A stretch of DNA of 64,000 nt from positions 20,212,123 to 20,276,122 of the forward strand of contig OZ026608.1 in assembly GCA_964020085.1 (NCBI GenBank). The letters run 5' to 3'. The notes beneath the pieces are model-generated. The model saw only the letters and a program-made list of their open reading frames with translations. It had not been told where the DNA came from and searched no databases. Numbering within the stretch: position 1 is the stretch's first letter; each line of letters begins with the position of its first letter. Below are positions 26,101-37,900 of the stretch, one piece after another. Origin of the DNA: Micromussa lordhowensis (Eukaryota; Cnidaria; Anthozoa; Scleractinia; Lobophylliidae). Made by a program: the position numbers and the translations under genes.

Positions 26101-27432
26101 CACTGTCAACTGCTATTGCTTTTTTAATTAAGCGTTTTATTCCTTCCTGCTCAGTGCTTGTTTAGATCTCAAGTTGCAGTAGATATGTATTCGAAATGAC
26201 GGCTGTTTGAGCTGTATCCTCGCTCCATCAACATATGACCATAGGTGATAGAGACTCTTCTTTCGTGTCCCCTGTGGGTGAAGGGAAGGGGCTAGGAGAT
26301 GGCTACCATTTCATTAGAACAACGGTTAACAATACACATAACTCACCGACAGTCGACCAATATGAAGCCGACTGTTGATTGTAATGTAAGGATCGAGGTG
26401 TCAGCCAAGTGTTGACCAACATACTGACCAAATGTCAAGCGAGAGTGTCAACTGACAGTCTACCAACATGTTGACTGACACTCGGCCGAATCTCAGTTGA
26501 CATATTGGCTGATATATCAACCAACACGTTGGTTGACATTTCGACCAATAGTATCATTCGATACTCAACTGACAGAGGCCTCATGTACACATGCATGATC
26601 CATTTGTTTTGTCTATACTATTAGTTATCCGCTTGATAAGATTTATCTGGGGTGGTGTTCAAGGGTGGATAACACTATCCACTGGATAAATCATTATACA
26701 TACATTGGATGGTGTAATTTGCTTTGTCAACACCAATATATTGAATAGTGATTAATTATCCATTAATAGCATCAATGAATGAGCTACTACGAATGCTCTC
26801 ATTGGTCGATAGGTGTCTTTTGATGAGAGTAGGTAAATACAGTTGTGATGTTTTATATTTTTGATAATTATTTTATAAAAGCAATAGAGCACTCTTCCAA
26901 GTTTACATAGCCTCATCTGAACACTTGGAGGGTTAGGAGAATTCTAGTTATGTAAACCCGACTACGTCTCGGGGTTTTTTATAGCATTCTTTGGCGTATA
27001 GCATTCTTTGTCGTGGGAATGCATGACTGCATGGCTCCTTGGCCGGCGCATGGTGTGGAATCTAAAAATCCCTGGCGTATCTTCGGTGTGGAGGTCTGTC
27101 TTTCTGTCTGTATGTCTGTAAGTCTAGTCTGTCTTTCTATCTGCTAGACGTCCTAAATTTTCCAGACTGCAAGGGAATATTTGAAGAATTAAACTTAACC
27201 ATGAAAAGTAATGTCTACAGATGCTAAATACAGCGGGATTAAAACGAGATCTGTAAAGGGTAGGCCTTGTGGTGGAAGCGAAAGCTACGTTCAGGCTAGG
27301 ATTTAGTTTGAGAAAAAACTGTACCTTTGAAATTTCCAAATTCCATGGGTCTCCAACTTTCCTTGCTCTTTCAAGGAAGTCAAGCAGGTCATTTTCGAAT
27401 TCTTCATATGACAAAGTTCCTGTTTTCCACAT
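20172..27432 (-). CDS. ATG10: Ubiquitin-like-conjugating enzyme ATG10
   Basis: The autophagy E2-like enzyme. It takes ATG12 from ATG7 and conjugates it to ATG5 in the cytosol. Six exons with consistent phases: 27432-27325, 24935-24813, 23951-23828, 22170-22073, 21276-21173 and 20253-20172. The product is 212 residues (human 220). The N-terminus has LSYEEFENDLLDFLERARK and GDPWNLE. The middle has KFEYHVIYSISYNVPVLYF (human KYEYHVLYSCSYQVPVLYF), then DGKLVSLDEVWDNVP and FLTQQEHPYLGVPFYQLHPC. The Cys of LHPC matches the human catalytic Cys. The C-terminus NYLVTWLSTVGPVVGLNIPV matches human NYITSWLSIVGPVVGLNLPL. No in-frame ATG lies upstream of the chosen start before the frame loses similarity. 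Introns hold a 250-bp hairpin, SINEs and other repeats. It is convergent with RPS28. Confidence 0.95.
22784..23041. mobile_element. Foldback element, about 123-bp near-perfect arms
   Basis: The left arm begins tgaacactgggggaattctg and ends gcttcacatgc. The right arm is its reverse complement, apart from the length of a poly-A/T run and a few bases. The loop is about 8 bp. It is in ATG10 intron 3 (between the exons at 23828 and 22170). Confidence 0.9.
23505..23738 (-). mobile_element. tRNA-derived SINE
   Basis: On the minus strand the head gcgtggcccagtggttaggg fits an A-box and gggttcaagtcc fits a B-box, about 40 nt apart, followed by an unrelated tail. The arms cannot fold as a functional tRNA, so it reads as a SINE and not a tRNA gene. 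Confidence 0.7.
24470..24740 (-). mobile_element. tRNA-headed SINE family B, copy 1
   Basis: Shares with 43400-43673 and 49988-50285 the body blocks taaatttgctggtaccca, gtcttg(t/c)c.aagaacacaac and, at the tail, gccaagtggcccatc. The head carries a B-box-like gggcttgaaccc (minus gggttcaagccc). In the ATG10 intron between exons 2 and 3. Confidence 0.75.
25624..25646 (+). repeat. (ATT)n microsatellite
   Basis: About seven att units beside the left end of the element at 25655. Confidence 0.85.
25655..26607. mobile_element. 0.95-kb inverted element built of GTTGAC/GTCGAC words
   Basis: The left end (ggatcatgtgtac, ggcatctgttggctaagtat) is mirrored by the right end (reverse complement ggatcatgcatgtgtac, ggcctctgtcagttgagtat). 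About 220 bp at each end is a degenerate run of words such as accaacat, gtcgacca and gttgaccaa. The centre is unique sequence. No transposase is seen. It lies in ATG10 intron 1. Confidence 0.65.
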
Positions 27433-30400
27433 GCATAAAATACCCCTGTCTTCCAAGATGTCCGACGACCAACTCCGACAAACTACGATATGTGACGGGC
27501 GTTCCGTAAGGAACTGGTAATGACTTCACTTTTTACGTGTAGGGTAGGGAGGGTGACAAAGAGATCTTTTTTGGGGGGGGGGTGGTGGGGAGGGGTTACG
27601 TCTTGTTAAAGAAGCTTTTGAGCTTGTGTTTAACATAGTTTGTGCTTTGGGGCGTGAAAATATTGTTTGTTTTACACTCTTTCACTTTTGTGGGGGAGGG
27701 TCAAAAATTCCAAACACGTCATCATTACCCCAGCGCCTCCTCCATGTTTACTCGTGGTTAATGGTCTGTGTGTCCGGCTAATTGAACGCGTGTGCGCAAT
27801 ACAGAATCGGGCTCCTATATATAAAACACGTAATATGTATATTATCTGTGCCGCTGCACCCATTTTAAGGTAATCACATGGCTATTTTGCTATTTTGAAA
27901 ACATTCCTTCAAAAAACAGCCAAATTTCGCCTGCATTCAGAGAACGAATGATTTCGAAGGAAATCGTGTTGAAACATTGCCGACTTTTTGCTCGGTAAGC
28001 CATTCAAATGCATTCACTGATATGCACCTGCCAATATCAAGCAAGGTGTTTCTCAATATGTACATGATGCTAAAAATAGCAAAGAGTTTTCGTGTTTGTT
28101 CCAGTCGATCGAGAGACAATATTTTTTCGATAGAGAGAAATCTGTGTCCGCGCGTCTTACTTTGGCCTTTGTTGTTGCTCTTTTCCTGAGCATGTTTTCG
28201 TTGTGTACGGAATATCTTTTTGTTCGGTTGACAGAACCTGGAAAATCCTTAAGTACCGCTTTTGAAAAGAAGTAACCATTGTGTTGGTTCGCGGTCTTGA
28301 AAATAAAACAATAGCCAGTCGACGTCAGGAAAGTGAAAAAGTATTTGAAAAATATAGAATGGACAGCTATTATGAGAGAACGTTCTGACTCTTTTTATGC
28401 CTTGATCTTGGCGGATTTCTAAACCCATGACCTTTCGAAGGACGAAAGGGAAGTGACGTCACGAGGAAGGCGGTGCTTGCATTGTTTCAGGCAGGCATTA
28501 ACTGACAAGCCTTTTGTCCTTGTCGTTATTGAACTACCATCTGCCGTCCAAACAATGCCAGAGTTTCTACGCCGATATGGAAAACAGCTCCACCACACAT
28601 GAAATTTTAATTTTTGTCGCGGCAGCGACGTAAACTCGAGAGAAGTCTGGCGTATATTTTTCGTGTTGTTTTGAGACTTCTTTTGTATATGATCGTTAAA
28701 CCAAAACACGTGAGGCGATTGCGGTACTGTAAATATAAGCGATGTACAGTTAAACAACACAACCGTGTTGTGCAGCGTGCGTGAGGTCCCCTCGCTTTAA
28801 GCGATAAAATCTGAGAAAAGACAAACTCACTGACGGGAACGAGGCGATCCGCAGCTGCTTTTCATCGTATACACGACGAACTTGTTTCGTCAAAAGTGGA
28901 ATAGCCCGCATTATGTAATATGTAATTTTTTAAATCCCAAATAAAGAATTTTAAAACTTGTATATTCCGTCGCGCATCAATGATCTTTTAGATTTCATGA
29001 AATACAGTGTTTTGGCCTCGTTCCAGTCAATCCATAGTCGAGTCACTTTGAATAAATCGAATTTTATTTTGCTCCCTTGGGAATACAAGCGAACTTGCTC
29101 GCGCGCGCGACTGCGAACAAAACCATTTATCTTATTTGAGGGTCTTGAAATTCACCCCAGTTTTTTTTTTCAAACCAAGTCCAGGCTAAGGGTATTAGTT
29201 TTAAAAATACGATTCTTAAAAAGAGTTAAGCTGTGCGTAATATACAAAAAATCCGACGAAACGTAAACTTCAGTTTTTCGAGCCTTGTGTGATCTTTGGA
29301 AGTACAGGAGTGGAACTGAACTTGGAGGGCTGGAAAGTGGAACAGTAGAGAATCTGCAATAAGTTGAGTAAAGAAAGCTTAGATCTGTTTATTTCGTAGA
29401 TTCTCCCTGATAGTAACTTGTGCGCATTATTTATCTGATCAGGTTTGGAAGGTAAATAGTATATAGTACTGAGAAACTAAAGCTGTGTCTATCAGTTTTG
29501 CATGTGTTTCTTAGACGCGACAAAGTGCCTGCATAGAAACTCCAACAAAACACTGAGAACTGTATTCTTAATCCCCAAAATCTCCCTTGCTACTTATACT
29601 TGATCACTAAAATCTCTCGCATAAGTGAAAAATTTAGAACTCAAATTCATCTTAAATTATATGACGACACATGTCGATTTCTTTAGGGAGATGTTTGCAA
29701 TCACAACGCATTGGAAGGAGCTGAACGCGTGCAGCGGCAGTCGCTCTCTGAAAATTGGAAATGCTGTTAAGCATCTATTTAAAGTTAACTGTTTATACCT
29801 GTTTTACTACAACCATAATACTTCACCATTTTCGCAGGCTATAGAAATATGAAAAGGCACTAAAATAAGTAAATTTTATTTCATTTTAGTAGCGTGAAGA
29901 CCAAATAATAAAACGGCTGCGTCGAAGACTGTGGGTTCACCGTGCAACAGTACGAGCATGCAAGAGAAAATGAGGGTGTATCTTATCAGATTATTCGCTC
30001 TAGATTTCTAAAAGATTGTAGTTGATTCAGTCTTCAACCTTATCTTACTCTTTATGTTTTTTAGACTGTAAACTGTAGAAGTCAGTAACAGCGAATAATC
30101 CAATTGTTTTTAGAATTCTAATATGATTTCTAATTATTTCTTCGGTGTAGTACTGCCCGGGAGTGGGGAGGGGGGGAGAACTCCAATATACAGAAGTACC
30201 TCTTAGGGTGCTATGCGTCAAAAGGTCCACAGCGGAAGCTTTTTCGATACCTTTTAGGGTATTGAGCAGAAAAAAATATGTGTGGTGTCAAAATTTCAGA
30301 CGAGCATCCCCGTCCTGTTCATATGGTAATCGCCCCCCCCCCCCCCTGGGGAATACTGATCGCGTATGCTTTAGCGAAATCGCACGCGCAGACTTGTAGC

Positions 30401-30939
30401 ACCTCTTTAATCCAAAATTTAACAATCTGTTTCGGTGAAATCTTAAAGTTGAGTTACGGTAGATGTCCATCCCAGTTCTAGACTTCGATCGAAATACCAA
30501 GCTATATTTCTTAATTTTCCTCTGGAACTTTGGAGAAACAAAAAAAAGCTTCGCCATTTTGTGGAGCTCGGCCACGATCTGCTGCTGTATGCTTATTGTC
30601 ATCTAGACTGCGAGCTGGACATTTCTCATCAGCATCGGCTGATAGTAGTTGGCGCAAATCCCCGGGACCCAGCTATCAGCTTGGGTACAATGATCAAACA
30701 AAGAATATCGCCCAATCATTCCACGCCATTTTGCTATAACGGTCTAACGGCCTAAATTGGCGGGAATGCGCCAAAACCAAGGTACTCTCCGAGTGCAATA
30801 ATAGGTTCTGGTTAAACACTTTGCTCTCACGAAAGGCTCTTACCCCTGGGGTAATCCTAGAAAAATTGGATGGGAATGTGCGGCCCGCCTCCCAAAACCC
30901 TTTATACCCTAGGCCAAAATCTTCCTTTTCCCTATCCTT

Positions 30940-31062
30940 TTTATTGCCTGATATTAAATGTAAAGAGAAACGCGGAAAAAAATCCGAGTCCCAGATGGAA
31001 ATTGAACCCACGACCCTCCATGATCTAATCGGATGCTCTAACCACTGAGCTACTGGAGACCC
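30940..31062 (-). mobile_element. tRNA-derived SINE, inverted partner of 32063-32160
   Basis: Minus strand: A-box-like tagctcagtggttagagca and B-box-like gggttcaatttccatctgg, followed by gactcggattttttccgcg and a cgtttctctttacattta tail. The same tail and head occur on the plus strand at 32063-32160. Confidence 0.7.
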
Positions 31063-31172
31063 TATGGTGAGCAAGGATCAATTTGTGGGTCTCGACTGGA
31101 ACCGCATCGCGCGGCTACACAGCCAAGTAATGACCAGCACATGGGAAACTCACTAACAGCATCGAGCTGTCA

Positions 31173-31588
31173 CATTAAGGCGAGACTAAACCTGAATTTA
31201 GGTGAAAGTTTGGTAAGTTTATAGAGAGGGTGAAAGGGAAAAAAAGGGTTTTGGAACACCACCAGACAGTTGCCCGACCCCACGATGGCACCTAGGTTGT
31301 TAGGCAACTGTTTGGAGTGTATGTACCAATTATTAATTTCAAACTCTAATTTTAAAACAACAACAAATCTTCCAAATTTCCTATTTCCATCAATTTTACT
31401 AATCCTTTGAGAAAAACTATTTCTCTCCAAATATACCTAAAAATCACCAAAAAATTCACAAAACAACCCAAAACATAGATATGTGGGATGAGCATAGAGA
31501 TTCTTGATTGCTTGAAACGTAAGCGAGATATTGGCATTAAAAACATAATACCCAGCCAAAATACGGCTTTTAGGTTTAGTCCCGCCTT
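31173..31588. mobile_element. TTAA-bounded MITE, copy 1 of a tandem pair
   Basis: The ends ttaaggcgagactaaacctg and caggtttagtcccgccttaa-like are imperfect inverted repeats beginning with TTAA (the right end reads taggtttagtcccgccttaa). The interior includes gaacaccaccagacagttgc and ggttgttaggcaactgttt, also present in copy 2. TTAA ends suggest a piggyBac-type non-autonomous element; this is inferred. Confidence 0.75.
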
Positions 31589-32004
31589 AAGGTGGGGGTT
31601 TACCTGAATTAAAGTGAAATTTGAGGAAGTTTAAAGAGAGATTGAAAGGGGGAGAAAAGGTTATGGAACACCACCAGACAGTTGCCCGACCCCACAATGG
31701 CACTCGGGTTGTTAGGCAACTGTTTGGTGTGTATCTATCAATTTTTAACTTCAAACTCTAATTTTAAAACAACACCAAATCTTCAAAATTTCCTATTTCC
31801 ATAAATTTTACTAATCCTTTGAGAAAAACTATCTGTCTCCAAATAAACCTAAAAATCACCAAAAAATTTACAAAACGGCGCAAAACATAGATGTGTGTAA
31901 TGAGTGAACAGATTCTTGATTGCTTGAAACGTAAACGAGATATTTGCATTAAGAACATAATACCAAGCCAAAATACGGCTTTCAGGTGGACCCCCGCCTT
32001 AAGG
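31585..32004. mobile_element. TTAA-bounded MITE, copy 2 of a tandem pair
   Basis: Same orientation and about 85-90% similar to copy 1 by eye. It starts ttaaggtgggggtttacctg and ends caggtggacccccgccttaa. It shares or abuts the TTAA at the junction with copy 1. Confidence 0.75.
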
Positions 32005-32062
32005 CATATCAAGATGTAGCTAACCAAAGTGAGTATATTAAAGACGAAACAACAACAACATG

Positions 32063-32160
32063 TTATGGTTAGAGCATCCGACTAGATCACAGAGGGTAGG
32101 GGGTTCAAATCCCATCTGGAACTCGGATTTTTTCCGGGTTTACGTTTCTCCTTACATTTT
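32063..32160 (+). mobile_element. tRNA-derived SINE, plus-strand copy
   Basis: ggttagagcatccgactaga (part of an A-box head) and gggttcaaatcccatctgg (B-box), then actcggattttttccgggtt. Mirror image of 30940-31062, so the two bracket the MITE pair. Confidence 0.65.
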
Positions 32161-32547
32161 ATGTCATATTGTTGCTGTTTCGTCTTTAATATATTTATGA
32201 CCTCACCAAAAAACGAGCGTTTTCTTAAGCATACCCGATTCAAGACAAGAGTGCAAAAACTGATACCCTGTTTGAGAACAAAATTGCCAAAATCGATACC
32301 CTATATCTGGCCAAAACGGCTAAAAATCCCTATACCCTTTTGGGGCCACACATACCTATATAGCCCATATAAGGGAGTGCCCGCTTCCCTTCCCAGAAGG
32401 CTATTAACGCTGGAAACGTCTGCTTCTCTAACTCGCTACAACAACAGCAACAACTTTATTCGCTCTTGTACTTTACGGCGACGACAGTTAATGTACCTTG
32501 ATTAACTTCAAGTTAATAAAAAGCTTAACGTCTCACTTGCTGGCTAT

Positions 32548-32718
32548 AGCCTGTCCTAGGCTCTCTGGCAGTGGTGACGATCAAAAAAGCGGGCGGGCGA
32601 CTAGCGGGGTCTGGTAGAGATCGGATCCCGCTCGTCACTGATCCCGCTCCTCGCTGATCCCGCTTGTCGCCCGCGTGCTTTTTCGATAGTCTCCACTGAC
32701 CGAGAGCCTGGAACAGCC
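32548..32718. repeat. Foldback MITE
   Basis: Inverted arms of about 55 bp: agcctgtcctaggctctctg at the left and cgagagcctggaacagcc at the right, continuing to caaaaaagcgggcgggcgac mirrored by gtcgcccgcgtgctttttcg. A small internal direct repeat (gatcccgctc/gt cgctgatcccgct) forms the loop. Confidence 0.75.
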
Positions 32719-33787
32719 GGGCTAGCTCGCTGATGCTGCAGCCCAACAGTTTCTTTAAAAACTAATACCTCAGCTCGGCCACTCTGGTTGCACTTTTTCC
32801 GATAGCTAGAAAGCTACTACCTTATGCTTTCACTGATAGACTCCGATCAATTCCACAGCGGTTGACAGACCAAAAATTGAAAATTGATGTACGTGTTATC
32901 AGAGAAGTGACCAGCTCCCAAGTTCCATTATGTCGAATTCTTCGCCTCGGTGTGTGCGCGCTTCGAGACACTGCCAAGCCAGTACATCCACAGCATTGTG
33001 CGCAATGAGATTTAAAGGTTGACACACACGAGACTCAGCTTCCAACAAGAACCGGAGGGAAGTTGCTCCTTCTGTGCCGTACCCATTTTTCGAATTTCTA
33101 GTCGCAGTGGTCAACATTTGGATCCTGCTGCGACTTGGTCCACGAATTTGAACTGGATTGAATTGAAGGGACTAAGGGTTATATAGTGGAAAATGAAATG
33201 TAACAAGAAACTATGGCTCTACGGGTTCCTTCCCTTTGCCATCTCTAGCTATAACTTAAGACACTTTCCAGGACGAATAACAGAATATTTCTCATAACTG
33301 GCTGAGAGTCACGATGCGGACCACACACAAACAGAGCATTTTTATCTTCCCATCTAAGCAGATCAGTAAAACTCTTAAGTGGACACTTGACAATTCAGTT
33401 AGAAAAATAGTTTCCCGGGCTGTCCACTTGTGTAAACAGTCTTGCATCGTCATATACTGTTTTCGAGTTTCGTTGCTTTTTTCGGAGAATGACCATGACT
33501 AGCAAAGGTGATTGGTTTCAGATAACTCTTAAAGAGTTCCTACCTAATAACGCACTCCGCGTGATGTCCCAAGAAATGCGAGTTCAAACCCGGAAGCGAA
33601 GTGATCTGATATTTGATCGGTGCAAGGTCTGATGTTTAGGAATTATGAATTTTTTTTGCAGTCACTAACTTTGAACCTAAAATTACATTTTTAGATCAGT
33701 TTTATGGTAAGTATTGCACGGGGATAGTGAAGTTTCACGGAATGCAAAGGCCAGCCGGAACATTGTCTTAAATGTATCACGTTGTGC

Positions 33788-33994
33788 CAGCCCAGTCGCA
33801 GATCCAGGATTTTGAAATGGGGGGTGAATTTTTGTAATTTTTGAAATGGGGGGTGGAATTTTGTAATAATGTGTAATAGAACCAAAGCCTGGTTGCGGTG
33901 AGAAGGGGGCTCAGGAAGAAGGGGGCTCAGAAAAAAAAGGGGGGGGGGGGTGAAAATTCACCCATTTCGCCTCCCCTGGATCCGCGCTTGCAGC
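33788..33994. repeat. Short TIR element with GGATCCAGG-type ends
   Basis: The left end agtcgcagatccaggatttt and right end tcccctggatccgcgctt are imperfect inverse copies, each followed inwards by aaatggggggtgaatttt / aaaattcacccattt. Similar to hAT-like MITE ends common in animals; the class is inferred. Confidence 0.55.
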
Positions 33995-34959
33995 CTTGCA
34001 GTAGTCTTTGACTTCTCGTCGTTTTATCTTAGCTTTCTTCGAAATTGAGTTCTTAGCCTGTCTTTTCCTTCGTATATTTAGTGGAAGAGCACTCATTTAT
34101 GGAGAAACCAATGACGGAGTTCCCTATAATGATTCTGATTGGCTTGTACCTGCGCGCGAAAATTTCAAAACCGCAGGTCTACGTCAACAGTATGGTATTT
34201 TTCGGGCCCAGTCTCAGACGTGTCTCGAGGACGTTGTGTGTGAGAAAAAAGACTGTTCATCTTTCAGACGCAACTTTCTCTCGACGGAAATTAGGAGGAA
34301 TCGAACCTCATGTAGGTTCCCACGCACATGGTATACAAAAATCGAAAATAATTAAAACGCCCCCAAAAAACTTATTTTTTGGACAAAAATAACCAATTAT
34401 TTTACCACATATCAGTCGCGCCGTGGGCTGTTTGGTCATCATTTTACAGTTTATCAAAGTCAAAACTTCAAGCACACAAACAACTAGAGCCCGTGTACGC
34501 AACAATTCTAATTATGTCATAACAAAGTCAAATGTAGAGAAAACCTTAACATTTAAAAGTGCTTATTACAAGATTTATATGCGAATTTCACTTTACGTCT
34601 TCCCAAACTGTGATCGAGTACACTTTTCTACGTTTTATTTTTTCTTCAAAAATAACACATATAGATAGAGGGATAATTGTATTGAGTATAAGGCGTATAA
34701 GTCTATCGTGCAACCAGTCACAAATCACATGTTGCGTTTTGAGTTTTTTAAAGTTCATGCTTGGAGTCCAATGTTTATAGTCCGGGCGTCCAGTCCAAAG
34801 TTAAGTTTTACTCCTAACCCAGAGGTCCCGTCCGTCGACCAATCACTGCCAATCCACTAATGGTTTCCATAGTTACGGGCGCTAGGCCCCGGTCTGTGAC
34901 GCGGACCCCACAAGGCATGACGAACTCAAGTGACACATCTTTGACAGGGCTAGCACAGC

Positions 34960-37900
34960 ATGTACTCCAAAGGCAAGGCGAATACGGTGCCCTCGGATGC
35001 AGAGGCACGCGAAAAGTAAGCTTCAGTTGATTTTTCCTGCAAAATGGATGCCAGAAATGGAATCAGCGAGGCCGAAAACGGGGGATGGTATATAAATTTT
35101 AGGGCCATTGCGGGCGAATTTCGAAAGTTTCATCGCCGGGTCTTGAGCGGGGCTTTGTGTTGTAGGAAGCTGTCCACTGTGTCTGTACACTGATGAAGCG
35201 TAACTGGCTTATCGAATGTTCTACTTCTTCCGTAGGCTGGCCTTGTATGTGTACGAGTACCTTTTACATGTTGGGGCGCAAAAGAGCGCACAGACTTTTC
35301 TCAACGAGGTAAACTTGATCAGAAGTTAGTTCGTTTTCACGGAGTGTGCAAGTTGGTTTTCTACTAGACGCGATTCACGCGTAGAGCGTCTCTCGAAGGT
35401 TACACGCTTCATAGTTTACTGAGGGATGCTTTCGTTCTCTTCCAGATAAGATGGGAAAAGAATATAACGCTTGGTGAACCTCCTGGCTTTCTTCATTCAT
35501 GGTGGTGGTAAGTTTCGCCAATGACTGAACTAATTAGTGAGTTGTTGATTCGAATTTTAAACTAGGTTCCCATTATCTTTACAGCGAAATAAATGAGAGC
35601 TACGTTTTTAATGGTCGTTTATACGCAACACTACCGGGTTTTATTTTCCAGCCTTCTAAACTGTGATCCTGGGTGCTTCATTAACCTTTCTCTATGATTA
35701 AGTCCTGGTTGTTTTTTTAATTTCCCGCCCAAATTATTTCTGTTCGTTCAAGTGATGCCCGTGTGCTTTTCCCTTTCTTCGTTTCAGTGTGTTTTGGGAC
35801 TTATATTGTGCCGCTCCAGAGAGACGAGACAGTTGCGACCATTCAAGTGAGGCAAAAGCTTTCCACGACTATGTAAGGACAATGTAGAATTTACAATGTA
35901 AGCCCTTTATGTAATTTCCTCTGAGATCTTTGCGAGCGAAGCGATTATTCGTTCGGTCGGAGCGCTCCATTTTTGTCACGCTACATCAGTGTATTGTTAC
36001 ATTTGCACGCGCGGAAATCTGGCGAGATCACCAATTTGAAACACACTGCTCGCTGCAAGCATTGTTGCGGGTTAAAACCTGGAAAGCATGAGAATCTAAT
36101 TTTCATTCTGGTGAACGCTTGTAGTGGTTAAGTGAAGAAGCACGCGCAGATGAAATGATATGTTTTTCGTACACTACATCTTAGAATTTCCTGCGTGTTA
36201 GCCGCTGTCATTTCCTTTCAACGAAAATGCAAAATCATTCCGTGATAATTTTAACTACGCCTCTACGTAAAACGTAACCGATATGCAACGTATCCTTCCA
36301 AGTTGTTGCTTGTTCAGCAGGGCATTTGAGCATTGTTGAGAAATTTTATTCGGCCGTCTCGATCAGAGAGTAAAAGCTCTTTAACACGGTCAATATTCAA
36401 ATTCCTAGCGAACGCGCTGGTTAATTTTTCATCGCAGACGGAAAGATATTGTGCTGTGCAAGGGATAGGGAAAAACTTTGATTTATTATACATCAAAATT
36501 TTGCAAAAGATCGATTCTTTCCCAGACATATTATGCTTTTTAAGCTTATCTCTTTTCAGTTCTACCTTTGAATGCTAAACTTGAACAAAGGTCTTTGTGA
36601 CTTCGCCACCAGTTGCATTCAACACGAGTTTTGCCTTCTTCGAGTTTATTTGCGGCGAGATTATGCACCGCTCCACTTGAATATGTTGTCTTTTTTGTCG
36701 GGTAATTGAATGTTCTTATTCTCAAATTTTAAATCCCTCGTAACCGGTTGAATAGAGTCGGTGAATGCTCATGAGCCTAAAACTAAGGTTTTTGAATAAA
36801 TTAGCCAAGGGTATAGTTACGACAGGATTGACTGCGATCAGGTGGAGGCGTTTGAAATGTATTTCTTTGAATTCAATGATTTCTCGGTGAAGCGCTATAG
36901 TTTACGTCTGCGATTAATAAACCGCTTATACCCTGCTAAGACCCGAGCACAAAGATCAAACGAACGAATGATCGGTGCTTCGAAACCACGAGACGAGCCG
37001 AGGACGAATATTTTGTGTTGATAAACTATGGGGGAGATGCGTATTGAGGTTTCCCAAAATTTGCATAATTTCAGGAAGGAATGGCATTTTTTTCGTCACA
37101 TGACGGAGTTTTAGACTAACAGTTTAGCGTATTTTAGGAGAGACGGCACTGAATGTTTTTTTTCGAACCCAGTCGAACGCTTGGAGATTATTTCACTGGC
37201 GATTATTTGTTCGATTTTTTTTGTCGCGCGTGCGATAAACTCTGCTCGTTGGCGTGTGATAATGTGAATTTACATGGCCATAAATAAACCAGGGTTTTAT
37301 TTTATCGACACTGACAAGACTGAATACACGTCATGGGTGGTCGGGCTTATTTTAAAACATCTCTGCTCCTCTGTCAACTTAGCACAAGGTTTGACACCAG
37401 TGTCTGAGAGAAGTTTGGGTGGGATATGTTGTGATTGTGCTCTACGTATGACAGGTGTTGAGTTTCCAACACGCAGCATTTTGGGAAAACTTCTGGCAGG
37501 AATTGCTATTGTCTGTTAGCCTATGAGCTCGCTGATGTTGTGATAAACTGATGTTAAATTTAGCACATGGACTTTTTTCTCAAGCCAACAGCACAATCCA
37601 AACAAGTTTCATGTGTTGATGCGATTTCTTGATTATTTTTGTCCACCACCACCACTTACAGCTCGTGTTTTAAATAGTTTAGGATAGGAAGGGCTCGCTT
37701 TCATAACTTTGTTGTTTAGACAAGGATTGAGAAAATAGGAATGCTATTATTCCAGTTGACAAGGCACATGACAGCTTTGTGTTGTAAAATTTGTTACTGA
37801 CAGAGAATTGTATTTTCAAGATAAAATCACAGTAGTTGTAATCCATGAAGTTGCTAGTAGTTTTTTATATCACTGCTTTGCTGAAAGAAATATTGATAAA

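Larger units (their letters stand above)
27460..34959. other. Repeat-rich intergenic region, no recognised gene
   Basis: Between divergent ATG10 and SSBP. No exon of a known family was found. One minus-strand open stretch at 32899-33117 (contains HNAVDVLAWQCLEART) has plausible amino-acid composition but no recognised homology and no convincing splice partner. Repeats inside are listed separately. The promoters of both flanking genes must lie here, but no motif was assigned. Confidence 0.5.

Noticed and set aside
28419..28760. 113-codon minus-strand open frame
   Set aside because: Composition looks random and there is no homology that I recognise; no splice partners.
31000..31062. tRNA gene candidate on the minus strand
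   Set aside because: Good box motifs, but a SINE-like tail and a second inverted copy at 32063 show a repeat family.
31764..32027. Matching minus-strand open frames in both TTAA MITE copies (here and 31352-31546)
   Set aside because: The similarity is explained by the DNA duplication; the frames lack any transposase motif.
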